64,000 nt of DNA from Gnetum montanum (GCA_015680685.1 MNCI01015670.1:498486-562485); one strand, 5' to 3'; counted from the stretch's first letter, positions 35,355-47,810 are shown. Program-made: numbers and translations. The notes: a model not told the origin generated them from the sequence alone.

Positions 35355-36727
35355 TCATTATTTTGGATCTCTCCCTTTCAATTCAGTCATGGGGGAGATG
35401 GCCACCTATGCTAATCAATTGAGGCCCTCAATTCCTTTTAGATTTTTTATTTTACACATTTTTGTTTTACAAATTTCTTTAACTTTTCTTGATTTTTTTT
35501 TACAACATCATTTATACTTTTTCTTTTATTTGTGTATATGTGTGTGTCTTATCCATTTTATTAAGTTTGTCATGTAATAAGTGCTTTTAATGATGGTATG
35601 AACTATTTTCTATTGGTTGCCAATGTTTGGTTTTTACCTTTAAGTGATGATGTTGATACTAAGGTATGGTTCTTTTGATATAATAGGAAATGAGTCAACA
35701 TCATCCATGTATCCATAATCTCTATGGTCTCTCTTGGCTTGGAACTATACAGTCCCTTTCTTCAAAATAATAAGAACTATCAATGAATCGGTGATTGGGC
35801 ATTTCTCAAACTAAGGAAGGACTCAACGATTGAAAGGGGTGTGGCTTCAAGGGAACTTGATGCATTTGTGTTGGCCATTCTCTTGGGTGCTTGGATGTTT
35901 TATTCTTGAGTTTTCTTATCGTTTCGATGTTACCCAATTATCGGGAAGCTGAGTGAATAAAAATAAAAATAACAAGTCTTTGCATGGTGTGGTTCTCATG
36001 AAAAAAAAGGAAAGTGGGAATTCAATGTGCACCCCTTAGAAGAAATAATCATCTAGGCTACAAGCACTAGTTATGGAACTAAAAACTTGTTTCTTCTAAC
36101 TAAGGCCCTTCCTCGCTTCCTACTTTCTCCTCCCTTGTTTTGTTAGAATGGTGGTGGCTCTTTGAGGGATGCATTCTTATTACTTCAAGCGGATGGATTA
36201 ACTGAATGTATTAATGCGAAGTCACTAGATGTGGATGGTTTGAGGCTGGATTTGGAATGAGATCTACCAAGTCACATTAATCATTAAATACAAAAGGGGT
36301 TGTACACCACCTTGTTCTTGAGATTCCATTCCATCCTCTTCTTTCCATCATTCTTTCTCCACTGTTCACCTCATTACTGGTTGTATCATTAGTGTATATT
36401 TTGGTTGATGCATTATTTTCTTTTTGGTAAATTCTTGTGGTTAAGAATTTAACTTTTGTTTCCAAATGACATTTCTAGAGCCTACAGACTCTTTAAATGT
36501 GGGAATGTTAGGGCATTAAGGGCATGAGCCTGCTTTGGGGAGGACCCAATGGCATTCCTCTTTGGTGCATCAGTTAATTTTTTTCCCTTAAACATTTTTT
36601 CAATCAACCTTATTTTGTTCATTTCCATCTTGACATCCATTTCATTGATGTTATAGTTGTCTCTTTTTCTCCATATTTCTTATTCCTTTTCTTTCTCCAT
36701 TCTATCGCTACTGGAGGTTCGCTCTTA
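35355..36727 (+). other. 3' non-coding region of element C
   Basis: Long post-integrase region shared with A and B. It contains a GTCATGGGGG box (35386-35395), T-rich stretches, and the conserved segment near 36180-36270. No domain recognised. Confidence 0.7.
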
Positions 36728-36730
36728 GTC

Positions 36731-37148
36731 ATGGGGGTACTGACCCAATTTTTTCAATTTTCTCCTAACCGGTACACCTTCAGTAGTCACCAATATTATA
36801 TCTCCAGAATCCGCAATCAGCCATATCACAACTCAGCCAATGGACTTTTCACCGAAGAAAGGTATCAACTGCATTATGATTCATTTACCCCTGCTAATAT
36901 AAAACTATGTTGTGTGTGCAGATGGTAATCATACAACAATGGATTGGACCTGGAGGGAACATTTGGAATGGATCAATGCTAAAGCAATTATGCAAGGAAC
37001 AAGATTGATGGCGCACTTATGGATGGACAATGAAAGGTGTAATCTTGGCATTGGCAGCAGTAGACTTCTTCTCTCTTCTCTCTTCTCTCTCAGCTGCCAA
37101 ATAAGGCCTGATGTCAAATGTATAAAGTGTTCACTCTTTTTGTTGTGA
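36731..37148 (+). pseudogene. Post-integrase ORF of element C
   Basis: Two overlapping frames (36731-36928 and 36912-37148) together match the short ORF of element B. The shared block GTRLMAHLWMDNE is followed by an extra base that removes the hydrophobic tail seen in B. Interpreted as a remnant of an Athila-type third ORF; this role is inferred from position. Confidence 0.45.
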
Positions 37149-37279
37149 ACACCAATTTTGTCATGTTCTGTAATGATGATCCATTCACATGTCATCCCAT
37201 TCACCATTAGTTCCATTCAAGTCAATAATCCATACCTTCCCAATATTTTGTAAGGAACTCAAGGACAAGTTTTTATTTA

Positions 37280-37291
37280 GTCATGGGGGTA
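37280..37291 (+). other. Polypurine tract of element C
   Basis: GTCATGGGGGTA lies directly before the 3' LTR. The same box occurs twice more upstream in the element (35386 and 36728). Confidence 0.8.
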
Positions 37292-38078
37292 TGATGGGAC
37301 GTGATATTGCATGGGCCATGACATTGCGTACATGATATCGCAGCATGCTGCCAGTTTTATAAATAAGAGGTGTCTCTCCTTTGTTTCTCCATCTAGATCT
37401 AGACCTTAGCCAAAATCTTGCCATTTTTACATTCTAGAGTTAGAATAATTTCCATGTGCCTGCAGTAGGAGTCCCAAAGTGAACGGATCTTTATTCGAGC
37501 AATTTTGTACCTGAGCACACAATTGTGTACGATAATAAAGACAAAATTTTGGATAAACCTTGCAGTGCATGGACTAAGCTAAATAGGACTTTAATTATTG
37601 TTAATTTTTTAAATGCTTTCTTAAGGACTTAATCTCTCTCAACCCTCAACTCTCATAGTTAAGTGCATTCAGTACGATTGCTTCGAGCACGTGCATTACG
37701 CTTGGTAATCCCAGTAACGAATAGTGTTTGGTAATCCTAGTAGCGTTGCATTGGTTCAGGGTGTGAAACGACAAGTGGGAATGGATATTGATGCTAGGAT
37801 AATTAAGGCTTAGTTAGTTAAAGTTAGTTACTTAGTCTCTTCACCCTTTCCTCTCTTGGCATAGGCAATAAAAACATAAAAGACATAAAAATAATGTACC
37901 TCAAGTTCACTTAACCATACAACCGTGACAAATACAAGTGAGCTTGGGAAGACAATGACTGATTAACCTTAGGTGTTCCATTGGACGTGTAGGCACTTAG
38001 TCTGTGGAGTTTGACCAGATCGTGAGTGTAATGCTCGTATTCATATGGTTGAGTGTAGGGGTACCTTGCCACTCATCA
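37292..38078 (+). repeat. 3' LTR of element C
   Basis: 787 bp, TGATGGGA...ACTCATCA, followed by the target duplication ATAAT. The U3 palindrome cluster is shorter than in the 5' LTR. Confidence 0.95.
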
Positions 38079-38083
38079 ATAAT

Positions 38084-41000
38084 GCTAGTTTTAACTTGAA
38101 GATGAAGTTTGAGATGTATTTAGGCAATGACGATGCTTTATGTAAAAACTAAGATGGGTTTTGATGAGCATGTAGTAAAGACTTTTGTGATTAATGATGC
38201 TTTGACTTGTTTTGTTTGATCTTGATTTGATATATATAATGAGAATCAAATGGATAACAAGGGGATATGGTCAAGATATGTTAATTCCATTGTTAAAAAT
38301 ACTAACAAATATAGAGCATGTGAGTTTTTCATATACTAATGATCTCTCTTTTTTTTTTCTATGTTGTTGAATTTTCAAATTTGATTTTAGGGAAAGAATC
38401 AATTTGTGATCTCCAAGGCTGAAATACCTCAAGGCGTAAAGGAGGAGCCATAAATACTTTCAGATCTTGACAATGAAGCCATGGAGAAGGTCATGATGAC
38501 CATTAGAGTAGTCTTTCAATGATCATTAGTTTTGTCGTAAGTATCACAAACTTGAAAGTATCATCACAAGTCAAAGTAAAATGATTGCAATAATCACAAA
38601 ATAACAAGCTAGAAATTGTCTTTGTTGTGAGATGCATCATGATCAAATAAAAAACTAAGTAGGAAAATTTAAATTAAAAATCTTCAAACTTGAATAATAT
38701 GATGTTGTTTAACTTTTAAATGAACAAAGAAGTATCATAAGACTTGAAATAGAGGATGTCAAAATTTGTAATAATTTAACTATATAAATATCTCAAGATA
38801 TATATCCATATAGACAACATGAAACATTAGAAGAATCATAATATTTAAAATAATTTTAGAGAGTACAAATCTAGTAATTTATGAAAGATTTAAACATTTA
38901 ATGATGAATTGATTCATTTGCCAATGAGAGATGGCTGAATTGGTAATAGGGATCCTTTTGGTCGTGGTCAATGGAACTATATCATATGAAACGTAGCAAA
39001 ATCCACTTGTTAACTTACAAAGATGGTGTTAATGTGAATTCTAAAGAACACTTGTCTATATCATTACATCTAATAAATCTAAAAGAGAGATATGACACAT
39101 ATAATACATGAGATACCTATGTAGCCATGATTAGAGAAGAGAGCATATTTATAAGTTTATATAATTTGTAGGTATTTTATAAATATGAAAACCAATAAAA
39201 AAATAGCACATGCATTGCAATCCCTTCTAGGAAAAGTGGCAATGCTTACATACTCATACACTAATGAGTTGTAATCCTTAAGGGATAGGTGCAATGCCTC
39301 ACTTAGAAAGCATGAAATAACTCCTAATCATAACTTTGATGGCCCAACACCATGTCATATAGTTATGACCTCCTCAAATAAGGATGAATTGTCATAGCTC
39401 AATGTAATGGAAAAAATACATAAAGTAATAAATAACTTAATTAATGAATGCATATGATAAGCATGAGGTTCATATTTTTGGTATTTTTATAGTTTAATTC
39501 ATCAAAGTTACAAAACATAGGAAAAACCATGAACTTTATTCATAATGCCAAATGGACTCTGCATTAACCAAACAATTATGGGGCTATGAAAACAAGCTAA
39601 CACTCTTACAAATTTTATCTATACTTATGAAATCAATGAATCTAAATACACATAAAATGAGAATAAAATTACAGTTACACAAGGGAGGATATCTTCACAT
39701 AAAATGAAAGGCCAAAAGTCCAAAATTCTTAATGGAAATCTAAGCTATCAAAATTTGTGTATGAAGAGCTTAATCCAGGTATTTATAGTTTTCACCATGT
39801 GATGGTTTAAGGTTGTCAATAACTAGATGCCAACAAAGGTCCATCAACAGATATTGAAAATTCTAGACCACTATTTTGATGAAACTTGACAATAAGGATG
39901 ATGAAGAGGGTGTGTCAACATAGGGGTGTTGACGTAGGTTTCAATAGACCCTTTTTGCATCTTACACCAAACTACTAGTCTTAAGAAAAGCTAGGACCAA
40001 GGGAAACATGTCCTAAGAACCACAAGAAGCCCAAATAAGGTTGGAAACATCCTAAGGGACTTATGACATGCATACAACCTAAAAATGTGACATAGGAAGT
40101 AAGGATGCATGTTTGGGAGACACAAACTTACCCAAACTACAAGCACAAGGTGCACATGACACTTTACAAGTCTAGGGCTTATAATCTAATTAAAAAATAT
40201 CATTATCTTGTTATCTAACAAGTATTTAAAGGTAAAAGTTCCTAGTTTGAATAGTTTTTCTAGTAGAATATAAATTTTTTTAATAAAATTAAAAGAATAA
40301 CCCATGTTTTCTTAAAGAATAAACTTGTAATTGATGGCAAGATGTAGATGCATTAACTCTTCAAAAATTAAGGCATATATATTCTAAAACATTGATCAAA
40401 CAAATCTTATCATTTATACTTCTAGTCGAATTCTTCTTATTTCTTTTAGATCCTAGAGAATTTAACTCAAATGCTTTAAATTTATTCAAATTTCATGAAA
40501 TACTAAATCCAATATTAAAAAATTTATATTTTATACAAAGGAGGTATCAGACTCTAAAAATAATGAATAATACGTAAAAAAATCAAAGTTATCAAATCAT
40601 TAACATAAGAGAGAGAATCTAAAAGAAAAGTGTAATGGTTTTTGGAACACCTTTTCAAGTTTTCATCTTTACAACTAATTCTAAAAAAGCTCCCATATAA
40701 AGTAAGAAAAGGGTAAAACCTTACCTAATTTAGAAGCATCCTCACAAGTTTTCACTTCTTGCTAAAGGCATTCTTGTAAAAAGAAAAAGAATACTTTTTC
40801 TTAAAAAAATGAATGCAACAATCAAAAACAAGAAATAAATTAAAATAGAAGTTAATACCTTTTATAAGTTGAGTCCACAAATATAAAATGAATTAATAGT
40901 GCAAGAGACGAATTAATTATTCAACATGCACTAAAAGTTTTACAACTTGAATCTATAACTAAAAAGCAACATCTTTGAGAATCTAATGATTTGACTCCTA

Positions 41001-42489
41001 AAAGAATATCATGGTTATGTTTCTACTTGAAAAATAACTACATGACAAAACATCCAAATAAATCATATTTCATCTAAGTTGAATCATGAAATTCATAAAG
41101 CATAATAAAAAATCATGAAACTATGTAGAGAAATCATGGAATCAAAACATTAATAAGAAAATTATGAAAATGTTCATAAAAGTAAAGAGAATCAAGAGAA
41201 GTTCATGAAAAATTTATGAGATATGGTATAACCTTTAACTTCTATTACTTTAAATGCTTATAATAACCTCATCATCATCATCATCTTGGTCTTGTCCCAA
41301 CAAAATTGTGTCAATTATACAAGTTCGTTTCACAATTCACATTTATGAAGAGCTAGATCTTTGTTTATTCAAATGCTTACAATAACATTCTTCTTTAAAT
41401 TATGCTTAAATTTCTTAATTTTAAGTTGGCTCTTCTTTTTTATAGATGAGGAGGTTCATAATTTTTCATTTACTAGAGGAAATAGCAATAATGAAAAATA
41501 TATTAAAGGAGAAAAGGGTGTCAAAGTATAGCATTAGCATAAAGGATCTTAAGCAAGTCAAAACCTATTTACTAAACTAGGATTTATAAACACTTTACAA
41601 GTTAACCAATAAAAAATAGAAAACTAAGAGGGAAAAGGGAGAAGCAAAATCTAACAACATTCGAGTTAACATTAATCATTTTTGTCCACCTCATGGAAAG
41701 ACAAGACTAAATCATGGAAGGCACAAATGGGATGCCAAGTTCAAACTATTTGTTCATGAGGAAAAGACATGTTGCTTGAGGCCACATAGCCATTAGAGGA
41801 TATGATGGTTCGAATTTGAAATGATGAAACATTAATGCATTGTCAAATGGTATTGTCATCGTGTTCCAGAATGATAGATATGAATTGACCAAACTAATAG
41901 GAATATGTTAAAGAACCACAAGCACTAAGAGAAGAAATAATCATGGTTATTTGAGCTCTAGGAAGTTGATATTGATATGCACAATTTTGTCAAAATTCAT
42001 ACTAAAGGAAAACTAGATATCACACTAAGAAAACTCACATCAAAGAGGAAGCAATCATTATTAAACATTCTTCACTACTAAGGATGATGAGTTATAGTAG
42101 AACTTGTTGTTTGGCAAGCAACATGGATGACTATAACTATTTTAGACCAAACCAATTTCTTGGTGTACCCAACACCAAGCTTGTAAGTTGGGCACAAGTA
42201 CATTATGAAAGAATATAATTATTTTTCATGCATCATTAAGCACTAGTGAAATGATCACAGTTTCATCATTTGAATTGGAAAATACCATAGCAAATGTAGA
42301 AGAGGATAGAAAATTCACAGTCTTAAAAGCATAGGCACAAGTCATGGAGTTCTCTATGGCAACAAACTAAGTGGAAGGGAAATGCACAAGAATTGAAACT
42401 TGTGCTAAAGTAGTCATACCTCTAACAACATTAATTTACATACCTAATAGGCCCTCATGAGCTATTAAAAATATCTTAAAATTATTAAA
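38084..42489. other. AT-rich spacer, no gene recognised
   Basis: Both strands show only short frames. A diverged copy of the trinucleotide/SINE-like motif is at 41265. Long A- and T-rich runs and scattered repeats of AATCATG-type words are present. Nothing else could be supported. Confidence 0.5.
41265..41366 (+). repeat. Second copy of the trinucleotide plus SINE/LINE-tail-like motif
   Basis: TCATCATCATCATCTT is followed by GTCTTGTCCCAACAAAATTG and a diverged version of the motif after 27804. The correspondence continues for about 90 bp. Confidence 0.45.
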
Positions 42490-43241
42490 AATATCCTGAA
42501 ATCATTACTTGTATTAACTTTGTCTATATAACAAAGTGTGATTGAGGTGTAGGATATTTATATTTATAATTTAATTATTTTTTATCTTGAAAAGTATTAA
42601 GGAAATAAGTAATTGAAATATGAAACTTTAATAAATTAATAACTAAACTATCCTAAATGTAGAGTATTCATTCCCACTTTCTGTACACATCATGAACTTA
42701 TACAAACACCGCTAGGTTACTAAGCACATACCGTTGGGCATACCAAGTATTCACTACTGGGATTACAAAGCATTAGTATATTATGCTCGAAATGGTCATA
42801 CTAATGTTAATATGGAATAAAATATTAAATTCTTAAGCATAGAAAAGTAAACTACATGTAACATAAAATTCTTGTAAGTAAACTTGACACTAATCCAAGT
42901 GTTGCAATGGAGAGAAGAAATATTGATTTTATTTGTGTCATGCGACAGTGTCTAAGTATATCTTACACTTGAATCAAACTCTATACAATTACTTCAATCC
43001 ATGTTGTGGGTATTTAGAGAAAAATTTCACTATGTCCTATGAAGAAAACTATAAGAGCCTCACTATGAGAATGACCACATATGCCATAAATGCAGCTGAT
43101 GTATGCACTTACATAGGCTTCAGGAGGATCAACATCGATGCATCTGCACCAATGTATCTAAGGATGCATTAATGAGGATGCATCAATGAGGATATCTCAA
43201 TGAGAATGCATTAACACAACAAACTTATTGAGACTTCATCA
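42490..43241 (-). repeat. Partial, diverged 3' LTR of element E'
   Basis: It aligns with the middle and end of the B and EF LTRs (the phrase about ACTGGGATTACAAAGC and CTCGAAATGGTCATAC) and ends ACTTCATCA before a purine tract. Its U3 differs: instead of GATATC palindromes it has repeats like GATGCATTAATGAG. The left end is missing or too diverged to place. Confidence 0.75.
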
Positions 43242-43276
43242 TACTCCCATAACTAACTGAAAGCTTGTGCTTGAGT

Positions 43277-44156
43277 GATGAGTGGCGAGGTACCCCCTAT
43301 GCTCAACCATATGAATACAAGCATGCATGCGTGGTCTGGTCGAACTTTGCAGATGGACTAGTTGTGGCACCTAGATAGTTATACATTGATCACAGTTCAC
43401 TGTCTTCCCACTTGGACTAGTATTTTCTTTGTCACCTATGGTTTAGTCTAGAGTGAGGTGTATGATGTGATGCCTACTACTATGCTACTCCTGAGGACAA
43501 TGAGAGATAACTCAATTAAGCTAATGGGCAATAGAAAATTATATATAAGCTAGCCTAAGTGTGATAAGAATCCATGCCTAAATCATCCATATGCATCTTG
43601 GACTTCATGTACTACTTATGGGATTACCAAGCGCACATCACTTGAAGCACTACTTGATATGCTACTAGGTTATCACGTAGTTACACTTAAATGTTTGTGA
43701 TTAAGGCATACTCATTCTATGTTAACAACAAGAATAGTAAATTACAATAAAAGAAATATTAACTATGAAAATAGCAATGAAAAATCAACAATTAAAAGAA
43801 ATTAAAAGCAAAGTGAATGCTGAAATGATGGAGTGGTCTTGATCTTTGTTGTTGATTGTGTGTGTGTCCAAGTATGTCACACTCAAACAAAGGTTCCATA
43901 CAATTACAAGCATTGCACTGTGGGCATGCACTTGGAAAGAACACTAAAATTGAGTTTAAGAACTAAAAACTAAAAATTAACTAAAAGACTCTCTAATGAT
44001 CTATTGTTGGACTCCTTCCTTGTGCACTTGAGTGCTATATTTATAGGCTAACATAGGAATCACAATATTTTGTAAACAATATTGTATCCAGGCTACGATA
44101 TTGCATACTCAATATCGTGTACCTGATATCAGGGCCTAGCAAACCACGATTCATCA
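43277..44156 (-). repeat. 3' LTR of element EF
   Basis: 880 bp; on the plus strand TGATGAGTGGCGAGG... to ...GATTCATCA. GATATC/CAATATCG palindromes lie at the U3 end. It is strongly similar to 54168-55045 over its whole length. Purine tract follows at 44157. Confidence 0.92.
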
Positions 44157-44339
44157 TATCCCCATGACTGAATAAAAACGTGTCCTTGAGTTAAAAAAAA
44201 TGAGGAACAAGTTCATTTGATTAAAAATAGTGGATAGGTATGGGATTATTGAATGACCATGGACTATTTCATGTCGTAGTATGGGACTAGACAAAGAAAA
44301 ATCTAGACACCAACAAAAAATAAAAAATTTGTAGAACTC

Positions 44340-45155
44340 ATGTGGTTCCTAGTGGTGGTGGCTCCTCCATGGACACCTTTCTTTTGTCCTGTGCTCTAGG
44401 CTTTTGAATGGATACCTTTGAAGAAGCACTTGAAAATTTTCCTCCTCTGTCCAAGGATCATGAGTCGTCCATGTTGATCTTTCAATTTTTGATGAAGTCA
44501 ACACTTCCCATGGACATGGTAGTTGTAGAAAAATTTGATTGGACTTGACATACTATGCCACAAATAATTATCATTCCTCCTCATAGGCTCTAGCTTTATC
44601 TTTGAGTTCTTGATAATCTGTAAGCTGTCAAGCCAAATGTTTTGCTACATCCTTTTACCCCTAGTAACTAGCCTTTACCACCTCCAATTCAAAGTTTTCC
44701 ACCTCTAATCTTTGCAATGTCTTCTTGTGTTCTGCAAACTCTGTCTCATATTTAGCATAGGTGGCAACTACCTACTTCTTGAGCTTAGTTCTTGGATGTC
44801 TTGCTATTAACATGGACAAGTTAGCATATTGCAAATTTTCCAATTCCATGTATTCTTTAAGATCTTGGATTTACAAGTCCCAACTTTTTAGTTCTTCTTA
44901 ATTGGCAAAGGCATACATATCTAGTATGGCTCGCCAATCAGTGTGTTGAACATTGAAATAATTAATGTGGGCCTTAGCCATATGGATCTCCTTTTTGATG
45001 ATTTCCTTGTACATTCCCAGCTAGTCACCAAAGTGTTCTTTTAACTTCTTGTGCTTTTTGGCCTCATTTTTCCCCACACTTATTTCTATGGTAGTATTTT
45101 GTTAGATGATGCGGACCTCCTCCATGGAGAGGGTTCTTATTGGCACATTTAGCCA
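44340..45155 (-). pseudogene. C-terminal part of the extra ORF of element EF
   Basis: Coding-like on the minus strand and similar to 55250-56110 in E' and 63200-64000 in G. It contains charged, helix-favouring stretches typical of coiled coil. Frame breaks are frequent. It stops matching its relatives at about 45155, where the foreign segment begins, and the matching resumes at about 47811. Confidence 0.6.
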
Positions 45156-45360
45156 TTCCATGGAACAGTGAGACTCTTGATTTGAAAACTAAAACTCATG
45201 GGTTCGATTTTGGATTGTTATTGGGTGTGATTTTGGGGCAAAAACTGGCTTTTGGATATTCTAGATATTAGCAAAAATCTGCTATCGGTGTTCAAATGGA
45301 GTTCAGTGGAAGTGTTGGAATACCATTCCGGAAAATATTTCAAAAATACAAATATTTTAG

Positions 45361-45480
45361 TTCTACACTCTTTTGTAGGCTCCTGGTTTTGGCACAGCTG
45401 TTAAGAATGGTTACGATGGTGTAATCGTTGGGGTTCATCTGCGCTTGCTGCATCCAGGGGAAAATGCCAAAACCCTCACT
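45361..45480 (-). pseudogene. Pentatricopeptide-repeat (PPR) gene fragment
   Basis: About 40 codons on the minus strand read as one PPR motif plus the start of the next: FPWMQQAQMNPNDYTIVTIL followed by NSCAKTRSLQKS. This matches the plant pattern M..aG..PN..T...vLnaCa. PPR proteins bind organellar RNA; one motif cannot function alone. Flanking codons on both sides lose the pattern. The fragment ends about 30 bp upstream of the DUF716-like start codon, on the opposite strand, so the two were probably joined by rearrangement. Confidence 0.75.
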
Positions 45481-45508
45481 CATGCAATTGTTAGCAACAC
45501 AGCAAACC

Positions 45509-46147
45509 ATGGGATTCTGGGGATCAAGTTTTGCAGGATTAGGGTTCCTAGGCATGGGTCTATGGAAGGCATACACAACAGTAAAATTATACCTACAATC
45601 ATCATCATCCAAATGTGCTCTAGATGGCTACAGAAAATGCCCATTTTACCTCCCAGAATTGTTTCTGATTGCAGGCCTGTCGCTTTCCCACATTCTGAAC
45701 GCACCCCTGTTCTCAGATTCCGCCAAAGATTTGGTGGGTTCAGCAATAGAATTGGAGAAATTAGGCGTGGCCTCAAATTTCCTGCTCTATGCCGTGGTAG
45801 GAATAATTGTAGAATTGACGAGGATTCTTCCGCTACCGGCTCAAATTCATCATTTGGTGGGAGTTTTGGCATTCTTGGAAGAATTCGTGCTCTTCTATCT
45901 GCCCAGAGAGGGCTTCGATGGAAGCCTACAAAATCGCTATTATGCGCTCATGCTTGTGCCTATTTTTGTGTGTGTGATTGGCAAAGCCCTGGAAATTCCG
46001 TACCTAGGATCTGTTTTTCCACCATTAGGGCTCTCGGCAGGGCTAATTTTGCAGCGGCACCAACACGACACACGGTCACGGCAGTCAGCAAAGGGGGCCT
46101 CCGAAAATAACACCATGTACAAAAAACACAGAACTGAAACGGCTTGA
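45509..46147 (+). CDS. DUF716/TMEM45-like membrane protein, intronless, C-terminally shortened
   Basis: A 212-residue open frame; the role of the family is not well defined. The start is the ATG in AAACCATGG because relatives begin with the same MG....F..GLGFL.MGLW pattern; an in-frame ATG 81 bases upstream adds unrelated residues. Six hydrophobic segments are visible: about 4-22, 47-65, 88-106, 113-131, 144-162 and 166-182. The conserved block LPLPAQIHHLVGVLAFLEEF (108-127) is typical. After GLILQ (178-182) relatives continue with another membrane segment beginning like LQGTWF; here a basic, polar 30-residue tail replaces it, suggesting truncation or frameshift. It lies inside element EF in the opposite orientation. 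It may be a captured fragment or a still-active gene; the sequence alone does not say. Confidence 0.8.
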   Translation: MGFWGSSFAGLGFLGMGLWKAYTTVKLYLQSSSSKCALDGYRKCPFYLPELFLIAGLSLSHILNAPLFSDSAKDLVGSAIELEKLGVASNFLLYAVVGIIVELTRILPLPAQIHHLVGVLAFLEEFVLFYLPREGFDGSLQNRYYALMLVPIFVCVIGKALEIPYLGSVFPPLGLSAGLILQRHQHDTRSRQSAKGASENNTMYKKHRTETA

Positions 46148-46572
46148 GGAAATCAAGCAAGAAAAATTAGCCAGTTCCAATATCAAAAGCAATCATGGTG
46201 GCTAGAAGCATGCCTGCAAGACTGTAGCAGTGAAGGATTTGAGAATGTCTACGGTTGCTAGAGGTAAAAGAGGGAAAAGAAGCACAAGACACAATATCAA
46301 ATCGTCATCCTTGTATTGACCCTGATTTTATTTAAAAAAAACAAAGGTTTTATTAATCAATGCCATGCCCAAAGTTATAACATAAAAAAATATTAATACG
46401 GGCATAAAGTCACAATTTAAGTTTTAATAATAATCTATATGGAAAGGTTATAGGGAGTTTTATTGGATAAACACTTGGCCACCATAGCTTTTATTTTCTA
46501 TAGTGGTAACTTTTTAAAAAGGTTTTAACTTCCTAGCCTTAATCCCATGATGTTTGTAACCACTACAAAGGA

Positions 46573-47304
46573 NNNNNNNNNNNNNNNNNNNNNNNNNNNN
46601 NNNNNNNNNNNNNNNNNNNNNNNNNNNNNNNNNNNNNNNNNNNNNNNNNNNNNNNNNNNNNNNNNNNNNNNNNNNNNNNNNNNNNNNNNNNNNNNNNNNN
46701 NNNNNNNNNNNNNNNNNNNNNNNNNNNNNNNNNNNNNNNNNNNNNNNNNNNNNNNNNNNNNNNNNNNNNNNNNNNNNNNNNNNNNNNNNNNNNNNNNNNN
46801 NNNNNNNNNNNNNNNNNNNNNNNNNNNNNNNNNNNNNNNNNNNNNNNNNNNNNNNNNNNNNNNNNNNNNNNNNNNNNNNNNNNNNNNNNNNNNNNNNNNN
46901 NNNNNNNNNNNNNNNNNNNNNNNNNNNNNNNNNNNNNNNNNNNNNNNNNNNNNNNNNNNNNNNNNNNNNNNNNNNNNNNNNNNNNNNNNNNNNNNNNNNN
47001 NNNNNNNNNNNNNNNNNNNNNNNNNNNNNNNNNNNNNNNNNNNNNNNNNNNNNNNNNNNNNNNNNNNNNNNNNNNNNNNNNNNNNNNNNNNNNNNNNNNN
47101 NNNNNNNNNNNNNNNNNNNNNNNNNNNNNNNNNNNNNNNNNNNNNNNNNNNNNNNNNNNNNNNNNNNNNNNNNNNNNNNNNNNNNNNNNNNNNNNNNNNN
47201 NNNNNNNNNNNNNNNNNNNNNNNNNNNNNNNNNNNNNNNNNNNNNNNNNNNNNNNNNNNNNNNNNNNNNNNNNNNNNNNNNNNNNNNNNNNNNNNNNNNN
47301 NNNN
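46573..47304. other. Assembly gap (732 N)
   Basis: Run of N downstream of the DUF716-like gene, inside the foreign segment. Confidence 0.99.
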
Positions 47305-47810
47305 GTCTATTTCCATCGAATCTTACTCTATTTCTAATTTTCTTGTGGAACTATCTCTTTCTCTGGGGAAAATTAGGAGTAGATTGCGGAGTTGTGCTCA
47401 AATTTTTTTGCAAAATTTTATTTGTTACAAGTAGGTATTATAAGGACCGCGTAGACTAGGCAGTTGAACAAAATAGGAAACTTTCAACAACTCACAGTAC
47501 TTGGCAAAGTTGGCTGAATCTCTTTAAAGTAAGTCATTTGTAGTTTACACACAATGCAATCGTTACATTTCTCACAATCGCACACCGCAACAGCACACAC
47601 ACATACTCACATTAACTACTGAGTTTATTTGGAGGTATCTGGGCCTTGGTGTTGCTAGAGACCAACAAGCACCTAAATCCTGTTCGAGGACACTTGTTGG
47701 TGATCGCGTCCCAAATGGTCGCCAACAGTTCTATTCTTCTTGGCCAAGTGATTTATGTCTTGGTTGACCCAAACTAATTATTCTCGCATTTTTTGGAAAC
47801 TTTATTTGAG

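Larger units (their letters stand above)
28250..38078 (+). mobile_element. Element C: complete Athila-like Ty3/gypsy retrotransposon
   Basis: Length 9829 bp, flanked by the 5-bp target duplication ATAAT (28245-28249 and 38079-38083). The order is 5' LTR, tRNA-Asp primer site, gag, retropepsin, RT, RNase H, integrase, a long 3' region with a short ORF, purine tract, 3' LTR. It is the only copy in the window with a full set of pol domains. All catalytic motifs can be read, but many stop codons make it non-autonomous today. It lies about 450 bp downstream of the quinone oxidoreductase-like gene, in the same orientation. Confidence 0.96.
45156..47810. other. Foreign segment inside element EF
   Basis: This stretch has no counterpart in the matching part of E' (56110-56170), so it is an insertion or capture of about 2.6 kb. 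It includes a PPR fragment (minus), the DUF716-like gene (plus), a 732-N gap, and about 500 bp (47305-47810) without recognised content. Terminal repeats or a target duplication at its edges could not be fixed by eye. Confidence 0.65.

Noticed and set aside
45428-45508. Upstream in-frame ATG for the DUF716-like gene
   Set aside because: The added 27 residues do not resemble the family, and the opposite strand there encodes the PPR fragment.
45445-46110. Long overlapping plus-strand frame of 221 codons
   Set aside because: It is a shadow of the DUF716-like frame with no hydrophobic periodicity or family match.
46525-47434. Frames of 263 and 295 codons on both strands
   Set aside because: Almost entirely N; no real coding content.
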